Below, one piece after another: positions 1 to 9,119 of a stretch of DNA of 64,000 nt. Source of the stretch: Kiloniella litopenaei. Its GTDB lineage: Bacteria > Pseudomonadota > Alphaproteobacteria > Kiloniellales > Kiloniellaceae. Under the pieces are notes generated by a model. It saw only the letters and a list, made by a program, of their open reading frames with translations, made no database searches and had not been told where the DNA came from. The DNA is taken from the NCBI RefSeq assembly GCF_000982415.1, contig NZ_LANI01000021.1:62001-126000 (forward strand), given 5' to 3'. The first letter of the stretch is position 1; each line of letters begins with the position of its first letter. The position numbers and the translations under genes are program-made.

Positions 1-614
1 TGACGTTACTTTCGGTCTTTGTTGGAACCTGTAATGCATTTCTGTTCGAACGCCATAACTTCCCGGGTAAAAATGTTCTCTACATTTTTGCCTTGATGCC
101 GCTGGTTATTCCCGGGGTGATTTTGGGCATCTCGATTTTGATCTTCACCAATTCGATTGCCAATGGTGTTGAAGACAGCTTTGGATTGGATCTGGACTTC
201 CTGCGCCCCGGTTTGTTTATCGTTATTATGGGGCAATTTGCTTTTGTCACGACAATCACGACCTTGGTGATTTCGGCGCGGCTTCGAAAGTTTGATACCA
301 GCTTGGAAGAAGCTGCTTTGAACTTGGGGGCAACAAAGTGGGAAGCGGTGAAAACCATTACGCTTCCCTTTTTGAAGCCAGCAATGATTGGGGCCGGGAT
401 TGTCTGTTTCCTTATGTCTTTTGAAAACTTCAACACGACCTTGATGTTGGTGGGATCTGACTCGCCGCTAACCATCACGATGTTTGATCGCCTCAAGCAA
501 GGATCAACCCCTGCATTGAATGCTGTATCGTTGATGTTGATGGTCGTATCGGGTGTTCTGGCATTGATATCTGTTTTTGTTCAGCGCGATAAAAAGGCGG
601 TGGATGATGAGTAA
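1..614 (+). CDS. ABC transporter permease, PotC-type (5' partial)
   Basis: The reading frame is open from the window edge to a TAA at 612-614, so the N-terminus lies outside. About 200 residues with several hydrophobic segments remain. The cytoplasmic EAA loop of binding-protein-dependent permeases is clear (EEAALNLGATKWEAV...LPFLKPA), which contacts the ATPase subunit. The sequence style matches PotC/YdcV permeases for spermidine, putrescine or similar cations. A strong terminator follows at about 745, and a PotD-like binding protein gene starts 480 bp downstream, which may serve the same transporter. The substrate is inferred from family only. Confidence 0.9.
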   Translation, partial: TLLSVFVGTCNAFLFERHNFPGKNVLYIFALMPLVIPGVILGISILIFTNSIANGVEDSFGLDLDFLRPGLFIVIMGQFAFVTTITTLVISARLRKFDTSLEEAALNLGATKWEAVKTITLPFLKPAMIGAGIVCFLMSFENFNTTLMLVGSDSPLTITMFDRLKQGSTPALNAVSLMLMVVSGVLALISVFVQRDKKAVDDE

Positions 615-1094
615 TAGAAGGGTACTGTGCTTGGATTGAGGCTTCTCGGTTCTGCTCAGACCCACGAGTTATGCGCCGTCCGATCCGAAAGGCCGGCGCA
701 TAAAAAGGAAGTTGCTCTTCGAGTAACTTACCCCACATGACTTGGCCGGGCTTTTTGCCCGGCTTTTTTTTGCCGGCCTTTTTTGGGCTAGTCTTTTGGC
801 CCCCAGCTACTTTTTGTATCACGCAGCTGTTATATCCAATGGATGTGGATTCAAGGTATACGCTTGTTGGTCGGGATGTACCTGAGTGAGAAACATGTTC
901 GGGCTATTTTCTTTATGGCTTTTTGCAAAGCTGGCTATTATGCTCGCTATGTGGCGGTCAAGGAATTGGGGACTGATCTTTGGCGGGTCACTAATATTTT
1001 ACAATAAAGCTTATTTTATCTGATCAGGTAAATGTGTTGAGTGGGGGCTTGATGGCATTATCTGAAAGGGAAATTAATTGGGAAGTTTCAGTCC
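615..1094. other. Intergenic region, 480 bp
   Basis: This gap holds the intrinsic terminator at 745-771 and otherwise no coding frame that I can support. The remaining 320 bp should contain the promoter of the substrate-binding protein gene, but I see no convincing -35/-10 pair. Confidence 0.5.
745..771 (+). terminator. Intrinsic terminator after the permease gene
   Basis: A perfect 7-bp stem (GCCGGGC / GCCCGGC) with a five-T loop is followed directly by eight T residues. It ends the transport operon transcript. Confidence 0.9.
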
Positions 1095-2279
1095 ATGGCC
1101 TTGCCGTATCGTCCTGTTGTGTCTGACAAAAGTACTAACTCCGTTAAACAGAGTGTGCCCCTTTTGGGACGTCGTAGCCTTCTTAAAGGGCTGACTGGCC
1201 TTGCGGGGGTCAGTTGTGCGTCCACCCTTTTTTCTTCGCCAGCGATCAGTGCGGCGCAAGAGCTCGAAGTTTTTTCCTGGAGAGGGTATTTCAGCCAGGA
1301 AATGATTGATGAGTTTAAAAAGGATACAGGTATTCAGATATATCTGACGGAATATGACAGTAACGACGAAGCACTCTTAATGCTGAAAGCTACCAAGGGA
1401 TTGGGTTTTGATCTTGTCTTTCCATCATCAACTTATTTGACAAACTGGCACCTGGCCAGAGATCTCTTGCGGCCAATAGACGAGACCCGGCTAAACCTTG
1501 ATTCCGTTCATGACAGTATTTTGTTGAATGCCGAGCGGATGGGAACGGTATACCGGGGGCGTCGTTATGCTGTGCCTTTTGCATGGGGGTGTGAGGGTAT
1601 TATCTATGATAGCCTTTTAAGAGACTATCAGCCGGGCGAAATTTCCTGGAATGACCAGTGGTCGTTTATTAATAAAGGTTTTGTTGCGACACGCCCTGAA
1701 TCTGCTTTGATCTCTATGGCACTAATGATCGATGGAACAGGGGAACGATTGAACGATGCCTATGTAAATGAGGATCTGTGCCGCGAAATATTTGGCGAAG
1801 CGCTCCTTTTTGGAAAGGAACATAAATCGCATGTTCGCCAGTTTTGGCGTGATACCGATGGTTTGGCATCAGCTTTTACCCTTAACAATTGCGTTGTTGG
1901 GCAGGGATGGTGCGGTCCGGCACATGCGTTATGGAAACAAACAAAAAGCAGGTTTAAATTTTTAGCACCGAAAGAAGGTGCCTTGGCCTGGATGGATACC
2001 TTGGCTATGCCCAGTGGCACCCCAAATGTTGATCAGGGCTATGAATTGATCAATTGGTTACTATCAACCAAAGGTGCGGGAATGTTTATGGCGGCATCGG
2101 GATTTAATTCGGTTGTCGAGGGTGCTCAGAATGAATTGGATTTAGCCGCGCAAGAACGATTTAATTTTTCCTATAATGATGGCGCAGCCATTGATCAGCT
2201 ATATTGGCTTAAACCTGAAGCAGCTTGGTTCAGGGACCTACGTGATATTTACGTTCGAAAATATATTGAATCAGCGTGA
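1095..2279 (+). CDS. Periplasmic substrate-binding protein, PotD/spermidine-putrescine type, Tat-exported
   Basis: A protein of 394 residues. Residues 25-50 form a twin-arginine signal (GRRSLLKGLTG, then a hydrophobic stretch and an Ala-rich cleavage region), so export in folded form is likely. The mature part begins LEVFSWRGYFSQEMIDEFKKDTG, the usual opening of PotD-like extracellular binding proteins, and ends with the helix-rich C-lobe (GYELINWLLS). It probably delivers a polyamine-like ligand to the permease encoded upstream. The N-terminal 24 residues before the RR motif are longer than usual, but I see no better start. The exact ligand cannot be read from sequence. Confidence 0.88.
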   Translation: MALPYRPVVSDKSTNSVKQSVPLLGRRSLLKGLTGLAGVSCASTLFSSPAISAAQELEVFSWRGYFSQEMIDEFKKDTGIQIYLTEYDSNDEALLMLKATKGLGFDLVFPSSTYLTNWHLARDLLRPIDETRLNLDSVHDSILLNAERMGTVYRGRRYAVPFAWGCEGIIYDSLLRDYQPGEISWNDQWSFINKGFVATRPESALISMALMIDGTGERLNDAYVNEDLCREIFGEALLFGKEHKSHVRQFWRDTDGLASAFTLNNCVVGQGWCGPAHALWKQTKSRFKFLAPKEGALAWMDTLAMPSGTPNVDQGYELINWLLSTKGAGMFMAASGFNSVVEGAQNELDLAAQERFNFSYNDGAAIDQLYWLKPEAAWFRDLRDIYVRKYIESA

Positions 2280-2502
2280 TTGCTGAGGATTGTTGGGTAT
2301 TCTTTTTCGGGGCAATTGCGATTGAGCCAAGAAAATTTCGGGGTATTATTTCGTGTTCAACCAGGTATCATTATGATCTTGATTCTGCATAGTTTTGAAA
2401 TATTGTGTCATTAAGTGGAGAAATAAAGTCGTTTTTGTATAAAAGTGTGGTTGTTTTTGATCTATACTGATTGTGTAATGCACAGGGAAAAGGAATTGTG
2501 TT

Positions 2503-3045
2503 ATGGCGAATACCATTATCCTTACAGTTATTGGGTCTGATCGACCGGGGTTAGTAGATGACCTGTCTACCATGGTGAACAAACACGGTGGAAACTGGCT
2601 GGAAAGCCGGATGACCAGGTTGTCCAGTAATTTTGCGGGTATTGTCCGTGTTTCTGTGCCTGAAACCAATCACGAAGCACTAGAACGTGATATTCAGTCT
2701 CTTGGGTGTGCCAACTGTCAACTTATTATTGAGCAAGAAGCCAAAGCTGGTGCTGATGAGGCATTGCGAGAACTGAGCCTGGAAATTATCGGTCCGGATC
2801 ATCCCGGTATTGTTCAGGACATTTCTCACGCACTTGCAGAGAAAAAAATTGGCATTAATGAAATTTCGACAGACTGCCAAGATGGCGCGATGTCTTCGGA
2901 AAGAATTTTCAGTGCAGAGATTAATATTGCAATCCCGACATCAATACCGGTCGATAGTATTCGCGATCAGCTAGAAGAACTGGCAAATCAGTTATTCGTC
3001 GATATCACCATGGATGATTTACAGGGTACAGTGACACGGATCTAA
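2503..3045 (+). CDS. ACT-domain protein, GcvR-like
   Basis: A protein of 180 residues with two tandem ACT domains: residues about 4-75 (start ANTIILTVIGSDRPGLVDDLS) and about 90-170 (LEIIGPDHPGIVQDISHAL). The double-ACT layout and length match GcvR, which modulates GcvA control of glycine cleavage in enterobacteria. No gcv gene is nearby, so the target is unknown and 'amino-acid-sensing regulator' is the safer description. AAAAGGAA lies about 8 bases upstream of the ATG and fits the start. The gene stands alone, convergent with ung. Confidence 0.85.
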   Translation: MANTIILTVIGSDRPGLVDDLSTMVNKHGGNWLESRMTRLSSNFAGIVRVSVPETNHEALERDIQSLGCANCQLIIEQEAKAGADEALRELSLEIIGPDHPGIVQDISHALAEKKIGINEISTDCQDGAMSSERIFSAEINIAIPTSIPVDSIRDQLEELANQLFVDITMDDLQGTVTRI

Positions 3046-3080
3046 CTGTCTTTATTCATTCAAGCTTATCAAATACAGAA

Positions 3081-3144
3081 GGCAGCCATCATCTGGTACA
3101 GGGGGCATTACGGGCTTTCGGGGAGTAACCAGTTGATGGCTGTC
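3081..3144. repeat. Inverted repeat across the 3' end of ung
   Basis: Arms 3081-3097 and 3128-3144 are complementary at 15 of 17 positions, with a 30-base loop containing the ung stop codon. It sits between two convergent genes and may act as a transcript end or stabilising stem. No clear T-run follows on either side, so a classic intrinsic terminator is not supported. Confidence 0.55.
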
Positions 3145-3809
3145 TTGTTCTGTTGTTCCAGATAAGTATTTGTCTTTGAGAAGTGTTGATTACCAAAAAA
3201 TCCGCGATGGGCACTTAGTGGTGAGGGGTGCGGCGATTGCAAAACGAGATGTCGGTTTCTGTCTATAACCGCACCTTTCTTTTGGGCGTAACTTCCCCAA
3301 AGCAGAAATACCAGCCCGCTATGTTTCTGATTCAGAGTTTCTATTATTTTATCTGTAAAGATTTCCCAGCCACGTCCTTGGTGGGATCCGGCTTTATGTT
3401 GTTCTACGGTCAATACAGAGTTTAAAAGTAAAACGCCCTGTTCTGCCCAAGAACAGAGGTATCCATGCGGAGGCTGGGAAATGCCCAGATCCTGTTCCAT
3501 CTCTTTATAAATATTTTTAAGGGAAGGTGGGATTGGAACGTTAGGTTTAACGGAAAAGCACAGTCCGTGAGCTTGACCGGGACCGTGATAGGGGTCTTGT
3601 CCCAGAATAATAACTTTCACCTTGTCAATTGGGGTGAGGTCAAGGGCCTGAAAGTATTCATTCCCTTTGGGGAAGATAACCTTATCATTGTTTTTTTGCT
3701 GCTTTAAAAAGGCCTTCAGACTTCGCATATAGTCTTTACTAAACTCGGAGGCCAGGGCCTCTTTCCAACCGGGTTCAAGCTTGATGGTGTCTGTTGTCGT
3801 ATTCATCAC
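3108..3809 (-). CDS. ung: Uracil-DNA glycosylase
   Basis: A protein of 233 residues, normal for family 1 UDG. It removes uracil from DNA in base excision repair. The water-activating motif [17 protein letters not shown] lies at about residues 70-87, and the DNA-intercalation loop [13 protein letters not shown] near residue 194. [11 protein letters not shown] provides the core strand before it. All signature residues are intact. The gene is convergent with the GcvR-like gene and is followed by the inverted repeat that overlaps its stop. Two ATG codons in a row open the frame; either may be used. Confidence 0.97.
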   Translation of the reverse strand: MMNTTTDTIKLEPGWKEALASEFSKDYMRSLKAFLKQQKNNDKVIFPKGNEYFQALDLTPIDKVKVIILGQDPYHGPGQAHGLCFSVKPNVPIPPSLKNIYKEMEQDLGISQPPHGYLCSWAEQGVLLLNSVLTVEQHKAGSHQGRGWEIFTDKIIETLNQKHSGLVFLLWGSYAQKKGAVIDRNRHLVLQSPHPSPLSAHRGFFGNQHFSKTNTYLEQQNKTAINWLLPESP

Positions 3810-3858
3810 TGGTATCAGTAGTTTCTATCGTCGATTAGTGAAGTCAGCTTTAACTATT

Positions 3859-4776
3859 TCAATTTTCCCGGTCAGCTTCCTGCAGTAACTTTTCCACATC
3901 CAGACGCTTGGTGTGTTTAAAAAATTCTTTCGCAATGGGGGAGCTGGGCTCTCTTTTCGCGATAATCATACCGATTTTGTTGACAAGTCTCGGTTCCGAC
4001 AAGGGGATAGCAACGACGCCCTCCAAATTCCTGAGAACATGAATTAGGCTGATTGGGACGATACTGGACGTATTGCCAAATCGTGTTTCATGAAGAAGCT
4101 GAGTGATCGAGTTGGTCTGGGTATGGGGAGTGATAAAGCAGTCCAATTCCTCAAAGGTCTTATCAATAATGCGCCGATACTGCATATCCCGTGTTAAAAG
4201 GCTTAGCGGTAGCTCGGCAGCTTCTTGCCAGGTTATTGTTTCTCGGTCCTTGAGGGGGCCGTCTGCCTTATGGATAAGGGAATATTCTTCGTGATAAAGC
4301 TCGTGGCTTTCTACGTTGGTGCTGAGTTCGTTGCTGAGGTAGGTGACACCGACTTCGAGGTCGAATTTTTCCAAACCGAGCTGTATTTCAGCTGATGAGA
4401 GCGATAGAATTGAAACGGTTATATTGGGATGTGCTTCGCAAAAAGGGTTTTTAATAAGTGACATCATTGGCATTGCTGATGGAATGGCCCCGATACGGAG
4501 ATGACCCGCCAGACCCTTGCTCATTTGGCTGAGGGATTGTTTCAGTGTGCGGGCTTCGGCCAGAATGCGCTGTGCAATGGTAACAACCAGTTCTCCCTCG
4601 GTGGTCAGCCCTTGGAAGCTGCGTTCTCTCTTTACGATTGGAACACCCAGTTCATTTTCCAGCTGTCGAATTCTGGCGGAAAAGGCAGGCTGTGAGATAT
4701 TGCAATTTTTCGCAGCTCGCCCGAAATGTTTTTCGCGCGCCAGCGCACAGAGTAGTTCCAATTGGCGCAAATCCAA
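3859..4776 (-). CDS. LysR-family transcriptional regulator (TTG start)
   Basis: I choose the TTG at 4776 because AGGAG lies nine bases upstream and the product then begins MDLRQLELL, the usual LysR opening. The longer frame from an ATG at 4905 would add 43 residues with no LysR match. The protein has about 305 residues: a winged helix (residues about 1-60, with AAKNCNISQPAFSARIRQLE) and a periplasmic-binding-fold effector domain (from about 88, GHLRIGAIPSAMP). From memory the effector domain resembles regulators found beside formate dehydrogenase clusters, but no such genes are in view. Target and ligand are unknown. It lies downstream of the UbiH-family gene on the same strand. Confidence 0.9.
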   Translation of the reverse strand: MDLRQLELLCALAREKHFGRAAKNCNISQPAFSARIRQLENELGVPIVKRERSFQGLTTEGELVVTIAQRILAEARTLKQSLSQMSKGLAGHLRIGAIPSAMPMMSLIKNPFCEAHPNITVSILSLSSAEIQLGLEKFDLEVGVTYLSNELSTNVESHELYHEEYSLIHKADGPLKDRETITWQEAAELPLSLLTRDMQYRRIIDKTFEELDCFITPHTQTNSITQLLHETRFGNTSSIVPISLIHVLRNLEGVVAIPLSEPRLVNKIGMIIAKREPSSPIAKEFFKHTKRLDVEKLLQEADREN

Positions 4777-4941
4777 AGTCGTGATCTCCTGTAGTGCAAT
4801 AAAATTAATTTTTTTGTTTTGAGAACTACGGCGTGCCGAATTCCTGACAGAGGCTGTATACAACATATCCCTAAAAGATATAAGGGGATATGTTCTTAGA
4901 GCCATGACTCAAAACGGCAAAGTCATATAACCTTGGCGACA

Positions 4942-6222
4942 TCAGGCTTGTTTTTTTATTACTTTGCCTGTCATTAAGCTTGGTGTCCCAAGCGGCGATG
5001 TCATGCCTGATTTCATCATGAAATGGCGTAGCGGAGCAAAATTTCGCACGGCTGACAGGCCTAGGTCTCTTACCTTGTGAAGAATGGCGCTGTCATTTGA
5101 TGCAAATCGGTTAAGACCATCCGCAGCAGCGAGACGGCTGACAACATCGAACCGTCTGGCTCTGTCGTATTCAGCAAGTAACTGGCAGTCGCCCAAATCA
5201 TAACCTTTATTATGCTGGTCGATTAACTGTTCAGCCAGAACGGCGACGTCGCGCAAGCTAAGGTTAAGGCCCTGAGCCGCAATTGGGGGCAGCGCGTGTG
5301 CTGCTTCTGCAATAAGCGCAAAGCGGTCTGTATGGAAAGAATTGCTAAGCATGGCAGAAATAGGGAAGCCACCGCGTCTGCCAAACAACTTCACACTACC
5401 CAAGCGGCCTTTGATCTTCTCTTTTAGGGCCTTGGTGAAGTCATCCTCGCTTAGTGCGAGCATTTTTTTTGCCAGAATAGTTTCTTCGACCCAGACAATA
5501 GATGATCGCTTCCCGGTCATGGGAACAAGAGTAAAGGGGCCAGCCGGATAATGCGTTTCAGTCGAGATGTTTTGGTGTGATTTACTATGTTCAATATAAC
5601 AGGTTATCGCCGTTTGCGGATAAGGCCATGACATGGATTTGATACCAACAGCTTTTCGACTGGCGGAGTTTTTTCCATCAGCGCCAATTGTTAGTTCTGC
5701 GGTAGATTTTTGTCCGTTTGACAAGGTGAGAATATGGCCTCTGTCATCTTTTTGCAGAGCTTGCATTTTTGTTGATGTCAGGTGCGTGACAGCGGGGAGT
5801 TTATCTAGCCTGGCGCACAAGGACCTGCGCAAAACCGCGTTGGGAACATTAAAGCCAAAGGGGCTGTCATTTATCTCGCGGGAATCAAAATCTGTTGAAC
5901 TGGGGTATTTTTGTTTGCCGCGGGGCAGATTAACAATGCGCATCACTGTTAATGCTGTGGCGTATTCTTCACATCCAGTCCAGGCTCCACAGGCATTAAG
6001 TAGGTTAATCGAATTTTGAATCAGAGCGGTAGTTCGGTTATCTTTGGCATCCTGATAAGGATCTTCCGGGAGGGGAGGCTCAAGGTCGACCAAAAGAGTT
6101 TTTATACCTGCTGTACCCAGTGCAGCGGCTAAACTTAATCCGGCCAGCCCGCCACCAATAATCTGAACCTGATTTGTGAGCATTGTGGAAGAATTCTGGT
6201 CGGTCATGGTTTTGGCGTGCAC
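4942..6222 (-). CDS. UbiH/UbiF/Coq6-family FAD-dependent hydroxylase
   Basis: A protein of 426 residues. The dinucleotide fold (IIGGGLAGLSLAAAL, residues about 21-36), the central IGADGKNSASRK motif and the second FAD motif around LIAEAAHALPPIAAQGLNLSLRD are all present. This is the pattern of ubiquinone-biosynthesis ring hydroxylases, which add hydroxyl groups to the quinone head using NAD(P)H and O2. Which ring position it acts on cannot be decided here. A second ATG lies five codons in (MTDQNSS), so the start is uncertain by a few residues. EAAH replaces the more usual GDAAH. Confidence 0.9.
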   Translation of the reverse strand: MHAKTMTDQNSSTMLTNQVQIIGGGLAGLSLAAALGTAGIKTLLVDLEPPLPEDPYQDAKDNRTTALIQNSINLLNACGAWTGCEEYATALTVMRIVNLPRGKQKYPSSTDFDSREINDSPFGFNVPNAVLRRSLCARLDKLPAVTHLTSTKMQALQKDDRGHILTLSNGQKSTAELTIGADGKNSASRKAVGIKSMSWPYPQTAITCYIEHSKSHQNISTETHYPAGPFTLVPMTGKRSSIVWVEETILAKKMLALSEDDFTKALKEKIKGRLGSVKLFGRRGGFPISAMLSNSFHTDRFALIAEAAHALPPIAAQGLNLSLRDVAVLAEQLIDQHNKGYDLGDCQLLAEYDRARRFDVVSRLAAADGLNRFASNDSAILHKVRDLGLSAVRNFAPLRHFMMKSGMTSPLGTPSLMTGKVIKKQA

Positions 6223-6330
6223 CTGTGCTGAATGCGGACAGTATTATTGATATTCTGAGGTACCCCCAAAGTAACAGTGGCGCAAGGCGTTGTCTTGTCA
6301 CAGTTCACAGAATCTTGTGAATTGATAAAG

Positions 6331-6367
6331 AAAATGGGGTCACTCTTGATCAGGGACCCCATTTTTT
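6331..6367 (-). terminator. Bidirectional intrinsic terminator
   Basis: AAAATGGGGTC and GACCCCATTTT form an 11-bp stem with A and T runs on the two sides, so it can stop transcripts in both directions. It lies just after the AsmA-like gene. Confidence 0.85.
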
Positions 6368-6391
6368 ACGTTTCCTTATATCGGTTTGTGA

Positions 6392-7228
6392 TTAATCACC
6401 AAGCAAACCCTTTAACGCTTTTCCGGCGCCATCCGCTGCACCCTTTAGCTCTTCGGAAGCCCCCGAGGCAGCGTCTCCAACTGTATCTGTTACAGCTGAT
6501 GCACTGCTTGCCGCTCCCTCGGACAGGTCCTGTACGCGGCCTTTTACATCTTTGGCTATACCTTCAAGATCTACTGAGTTCAGCGCGCTAGTGATATTTT
6601 TCGTTACCGCCCCAAGTGCTGCTTTTAAAATGACATCTGGGCTTGCGCCATTGCCGCCCTTGCCAATGTCCTTGAGGTGAATATTCGGCAGGTCAACGTC
6701 AATCGTTTTATCCCCAAGAGGTGCGGCAGCCACGGAAACTTCGCCATCGTTCAGGTAAAGGTGCTCAACAATGAATTTAGGGCCAGAATCTGTGCCGTTG
6801 CTACTATTGTCACTTGAACCGCTGTTTGATTGGGCATTTTCATTAATGGTGTCGATATTACTTTTTTGTGGTCCTACTTCATAGGTGATGTGTGGTGCTT
6901 TGATACGGATCTCATTAATAACAACCACGTCGCTCGCGATAGAGGCTGGATCAACCTTTATTGTGATTTCCTCGAATTTAAAGGCGTCGCTTGATTTGAA
7001 ACCTTTCGGGTTGCTCATTAGAAAGCCGGATAAGCTGCCTTCACCTGTCGTTGGTGAAATTGAGACATTATCCAAAGTGACTTCGGTTTGCGTCATGTCC
7101 GAAGCAACACTCTCGACAGCAGCTTTTACAATTGAATCCAGTGACGAATATATGAAAATGACGCCGGCAACGATGAGTACAGCAATTGAAATAAGTGTGA
7201 TACCGGCAACTTTAATGGTCTTGTTCAT
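6392..7228 (-). CDS. AsmA-like membrane-anchored periplasmic protein
   Basis: I place the start at 7228 (MNKTIKVAGITLIS) rather than 7273 because the signal-anchor helix (about residues 5-28) then sits at the N-terminus. The 278-residue product continues with a beta-rich part (VTLDNVSISPTTGEGSLSGFL, VINEIRIKAPHITYE) typical of AsmA/TamB/DUF748-like proteins that line the inner-membrane face of the envelope. A low-complexity Asn/Ser stretch follows (about 125-150). The C-terminus is rich in Ala, Gly and Asp and ends GKALKGLLGD. A role in envelope lipid transport or assembly is family inference. It is shorter than full AsmA proteins. Confidence 0.6.
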   Translation of the reverse strand: MNKTIKVAGITLISIAVLIVAGVIFIYSSLDSIVKAAVESVASDMTQTEVTLDNVSISPTTGEGSLSGFLMSNPKGFKSSDAFKFEEITIKVDPASIASDVVVINEIRIKAPHITYEVGPQKSNIDTINENAQSNSGSSDNSSNGTDSGPKFIVEHLYLNDGEVSVAAAPLGDKTIDVDLPNIHLKDIGKGGNGASPDVILKAALGAVTKNITSALNSVDLEGIAKDVKGRVQDLSEGAASSASAVTDTVGDAASGASEELKGAADGAGKALKGLLGD

Positions 7229-7937
7229 AGTTTCAGGCTTCCCCGAGGTTGATCTGATAGGGCACTTAAACATTTGTGACGTCTAAAATCTATAGGTATA
7301 TGCCGCAAAGACCATGTCAAATTTGGGGACGTTTTTTTGTGAATCCTTGGAAAACTTGGTTTTGTTTACAGTAAATATGGTTAACGGGTTAAGTAAAAAG
7401 GTTAATGAAAAAGCAGTGAGAAACAGGGGCTATCGAATGCCTTTTACCTGTTGTAATTTTGCCACGTTGTGTTTTTTAAATAAAAAATATTAACGCCAAG
7501 AATTCGCTTGAAAATTATAAGGTAAAATAAATTTATATATATCAGCATCTTGGGGTGTTTTTTAGATTTTGAAACTTTGGTCTCATTTTTATCACAATAA
7601 ATATCAGTATTTTTAATTAGGCGGCATAGGTTGCATGCGAAAGTTGCATGGCTATTTATTTTTTATTTAAAGTAAAAATGCATTTGTTAAAGTAAATGTT
7701 GTTTTTAGTTAGTGTATTCATGGGTGTTGTAAGTAGTTTTAGTCGTTTTTGTCTCTAATTCATGATAAATATTTCTTTGACTCTTTGTGTTAATCTCTTG
7801 TAAAGATTTGGGCGTAACAGGCGACACAGGGTTGCTTGTTTTTAATTCATCCCCATATCGGGGTACGCTCACAATGATACAGGCTGTGTGGGCACGGGCT
7901 TGAAGAAGCTGCTGAAGTGATAAACTGAGGTACTTAA
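7229..7937. other. AT-rich intergenic region, about 710 bp
   Basis: This is a long, very AT-rich gap between divergent genes. I find no coding frame worth calling. A perfect 5-bp hairpin, CCCCATATCGGGG, lies at 7851-7863, upstream of the hydrolase gene. A TTGACT at 7777-7782 with TGTAAA 16 bases later is a possible promoter for that gene. Confidence 0.5.
7777..7804 (+). promoter_or_regulatory. Possible sigma-70 promoter of the cell wall hydrolase gene
   Basis: TTGACT (7777-7782) is followed after 16 bases by TGTAAA (7799-7804). The -35 matches five of six consensus bases and the -10 four of six. The 130-base leader to the ATG would contain the CCCCATATCGGGG hairpin. Confidence 0.3.
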
Positions 7938-8627
7938 ATGAGACGTGGTTTACGACAGATCAGACGTGTAGGGTATAGGCTACGTGGCCAATTCCGTAAC
8001 CATTGGTATGGTTTTTCGTCATTCTTGTTCGCACTTGTTATCAGTGCTGGGTTGATTGCACCCGAGGCACAGCAAGGTGCGCAAGCTGTGCAAGTCGCAG
8101 AAGATGATTTTATTTCCCCTGTAGATGTACGGCCATTGGCACGTGATTACGCTGTTTTGCCCGAGCTAGAGCGTCGCCGCCCAACACTGGCCAATTATGA
8201 CACCGAGCTTGAGTGTCTGGCACAGAATATTTATTTTGAATCCCGCAGTGAGAATACAAGTGGAAAACGTGCAGTAGCGCATGTTGTCCTTAACCGTGTT
8301 GCCAGCAAAAGATTCCCGTCAACTATTTGTGGGGTCGTGCAACAGGGGGGGTCTTCTCGCCTACACAAATGTCAGTTTTCCTGGTGGTGTGACGGCAAAA
8401 AAGACGAGATTAAAGATCTGGCCGCATGGGACGAAGCGCAGAAGCTTGCGCGTTATGTGTACTGGGGTGTGTCTAACGATGTTAGTGAAGGTGCTCTGTG
8501 GTATCACGCTGACTATGTGAACCCCAAATGGCGCACTGCTTTTGATGAGGGACCAACGATAGGCCGTCATATTTTCTATCGTGAGAAAACGGATGATCTT
8601 GAAGTTGCTTCGCTGGATGTAGAGTAA
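7938..8627 (+). CDS. Cell wall hydrolase, SleB-type
   Basis: A protein of 229 residues with an N-terminal basic stretch and one hydrophobic segment (about residues 25-45), so it is inner-membrane anchored or exported. From residue 94 the Hydrolase_2/SleB domain is clear: ECLAQNIYFESRSE with the catalytic-type Glu, AVAHVVLNRV, CQFSWWCDG and ALWYHADYVNPKW. Such proteins are lytic transglycosylase-like peptidoglycan hydrolases, common in several copies in alphaproteobacteria. An intrinsic terminator follows 25 bases after the stop. It stands alone, so its role in growth or division is not shown. Confidence 0.88.
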   Translation: MRRGLRQIRRVGYRLRGQFRNHWYGFSSFLFALVISAGLIAPEAQQGAQAVQVAEDDFISPVDVRPLARDYAVLPELERRRPTLANYDTELECLAQNIYFESRSENTSGKRAVAHVVLNRVASKRFPSTICGVVQQGGSSRLHKCQFSWWCDGKKDEIKDLAAWDEAQKLARYVYWGVSNDVSEGALWYHADYVNPKWRTAFDEGPTIGRHIFYREKTDDLEVASLDVE

Positions 8628-8651
8628 GATATCTGTCGAATGCCGGAATTG

Positions 8652-8683
8652 AAAAAAGCGCCAATTTTGGTGGCGCTTTTTTA
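8652..8683 (+). terminator. Intrinsic terminator after the cell wall hydrolase gene
   Basis: AGCGCCA / TGGCGCT form a stem flanked by a run of A and a run of T, so it may also work in the minus direction for the 8718-9119 gene. Confidence 0.85.
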
Positions 8684-8717
8684 TTGTGAGCAATTTGATT
8701 TTTAACAGCGATTATCA

Positions 8718-9119
8718 TTATTGCGCTTCGTGGGATGCAAAAACTTCTTTTGCAGCATTTAATCCGTTAATCGCAGCTGGCAATCCACCATAGACAGCCA
8801 TTTGCCAGATTGTTTCAGAAATTTCCTGTTTATTTGCACCGCTTTTAAGGGCGTGTTCGATATTGATTTTAAGTTGGGGGGCTGTTTGACCTCCAAGCAC
8901 AGTCAGGGCGGCTACGGTACAAAGTTGTCTCGTTTTTGGATCAAGGCCATCTCGGCAATAATGACGGCCGTAAGCCCATTCAATAAGACTTTCTGACATG
9001 CCAGGAACCAGGTCATCGTAGCGTTCGCCTAAAATTTCTTCCAGATTTGGAGTGAGATTTTTTGCGGCGTAGTCTCGCCCTTTTTGTAGGGCTGATTTAT
9101 CTGTTGTCTCAATCGTCAT
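8718..9119 (-). CDS. Carboxymuconolactone decarboxylase-family protein
   Basis: A protein of 133 residues. The CMD fold is recognisable from AYGRHYCRDGLDPKTRQLCTVAALTVLGG (residues about 49-78), ALKSGANKQEISETIWQMAVYGGLPAAING near the C-terminus, and the all-helical composition. The length fits the 4-carboxymuconolactone decarboxylase (PcaC) subgroup. No aromatic-degradation genes are nearby, so a redox or stress role is equally possible. Its start overlaps the end of the MerR-type gene by 11 bases, so the two are co-transcribed and the regulator probably controls it. Confidence 0.88.
   Translation of the reverse strand: MTIETTDKSALQKGRDYAAKNLTPNLEEILGERYDDLVPGMSESLIEWAYGRHYCRDGLDPKTRQLCTVAALTVLGGQTAPQLKINIEHALKSGANKQEISETIWQMAVYGGLPAAINGLNAAKEVFASHEAQ

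Noticed and set aside
493-822. Minus-strand frame across the permease end and terminator
   Set aside because: It reads through a strong terminator hairpin (GKKKPGKKPG is the hairpin translated) and has no family match.
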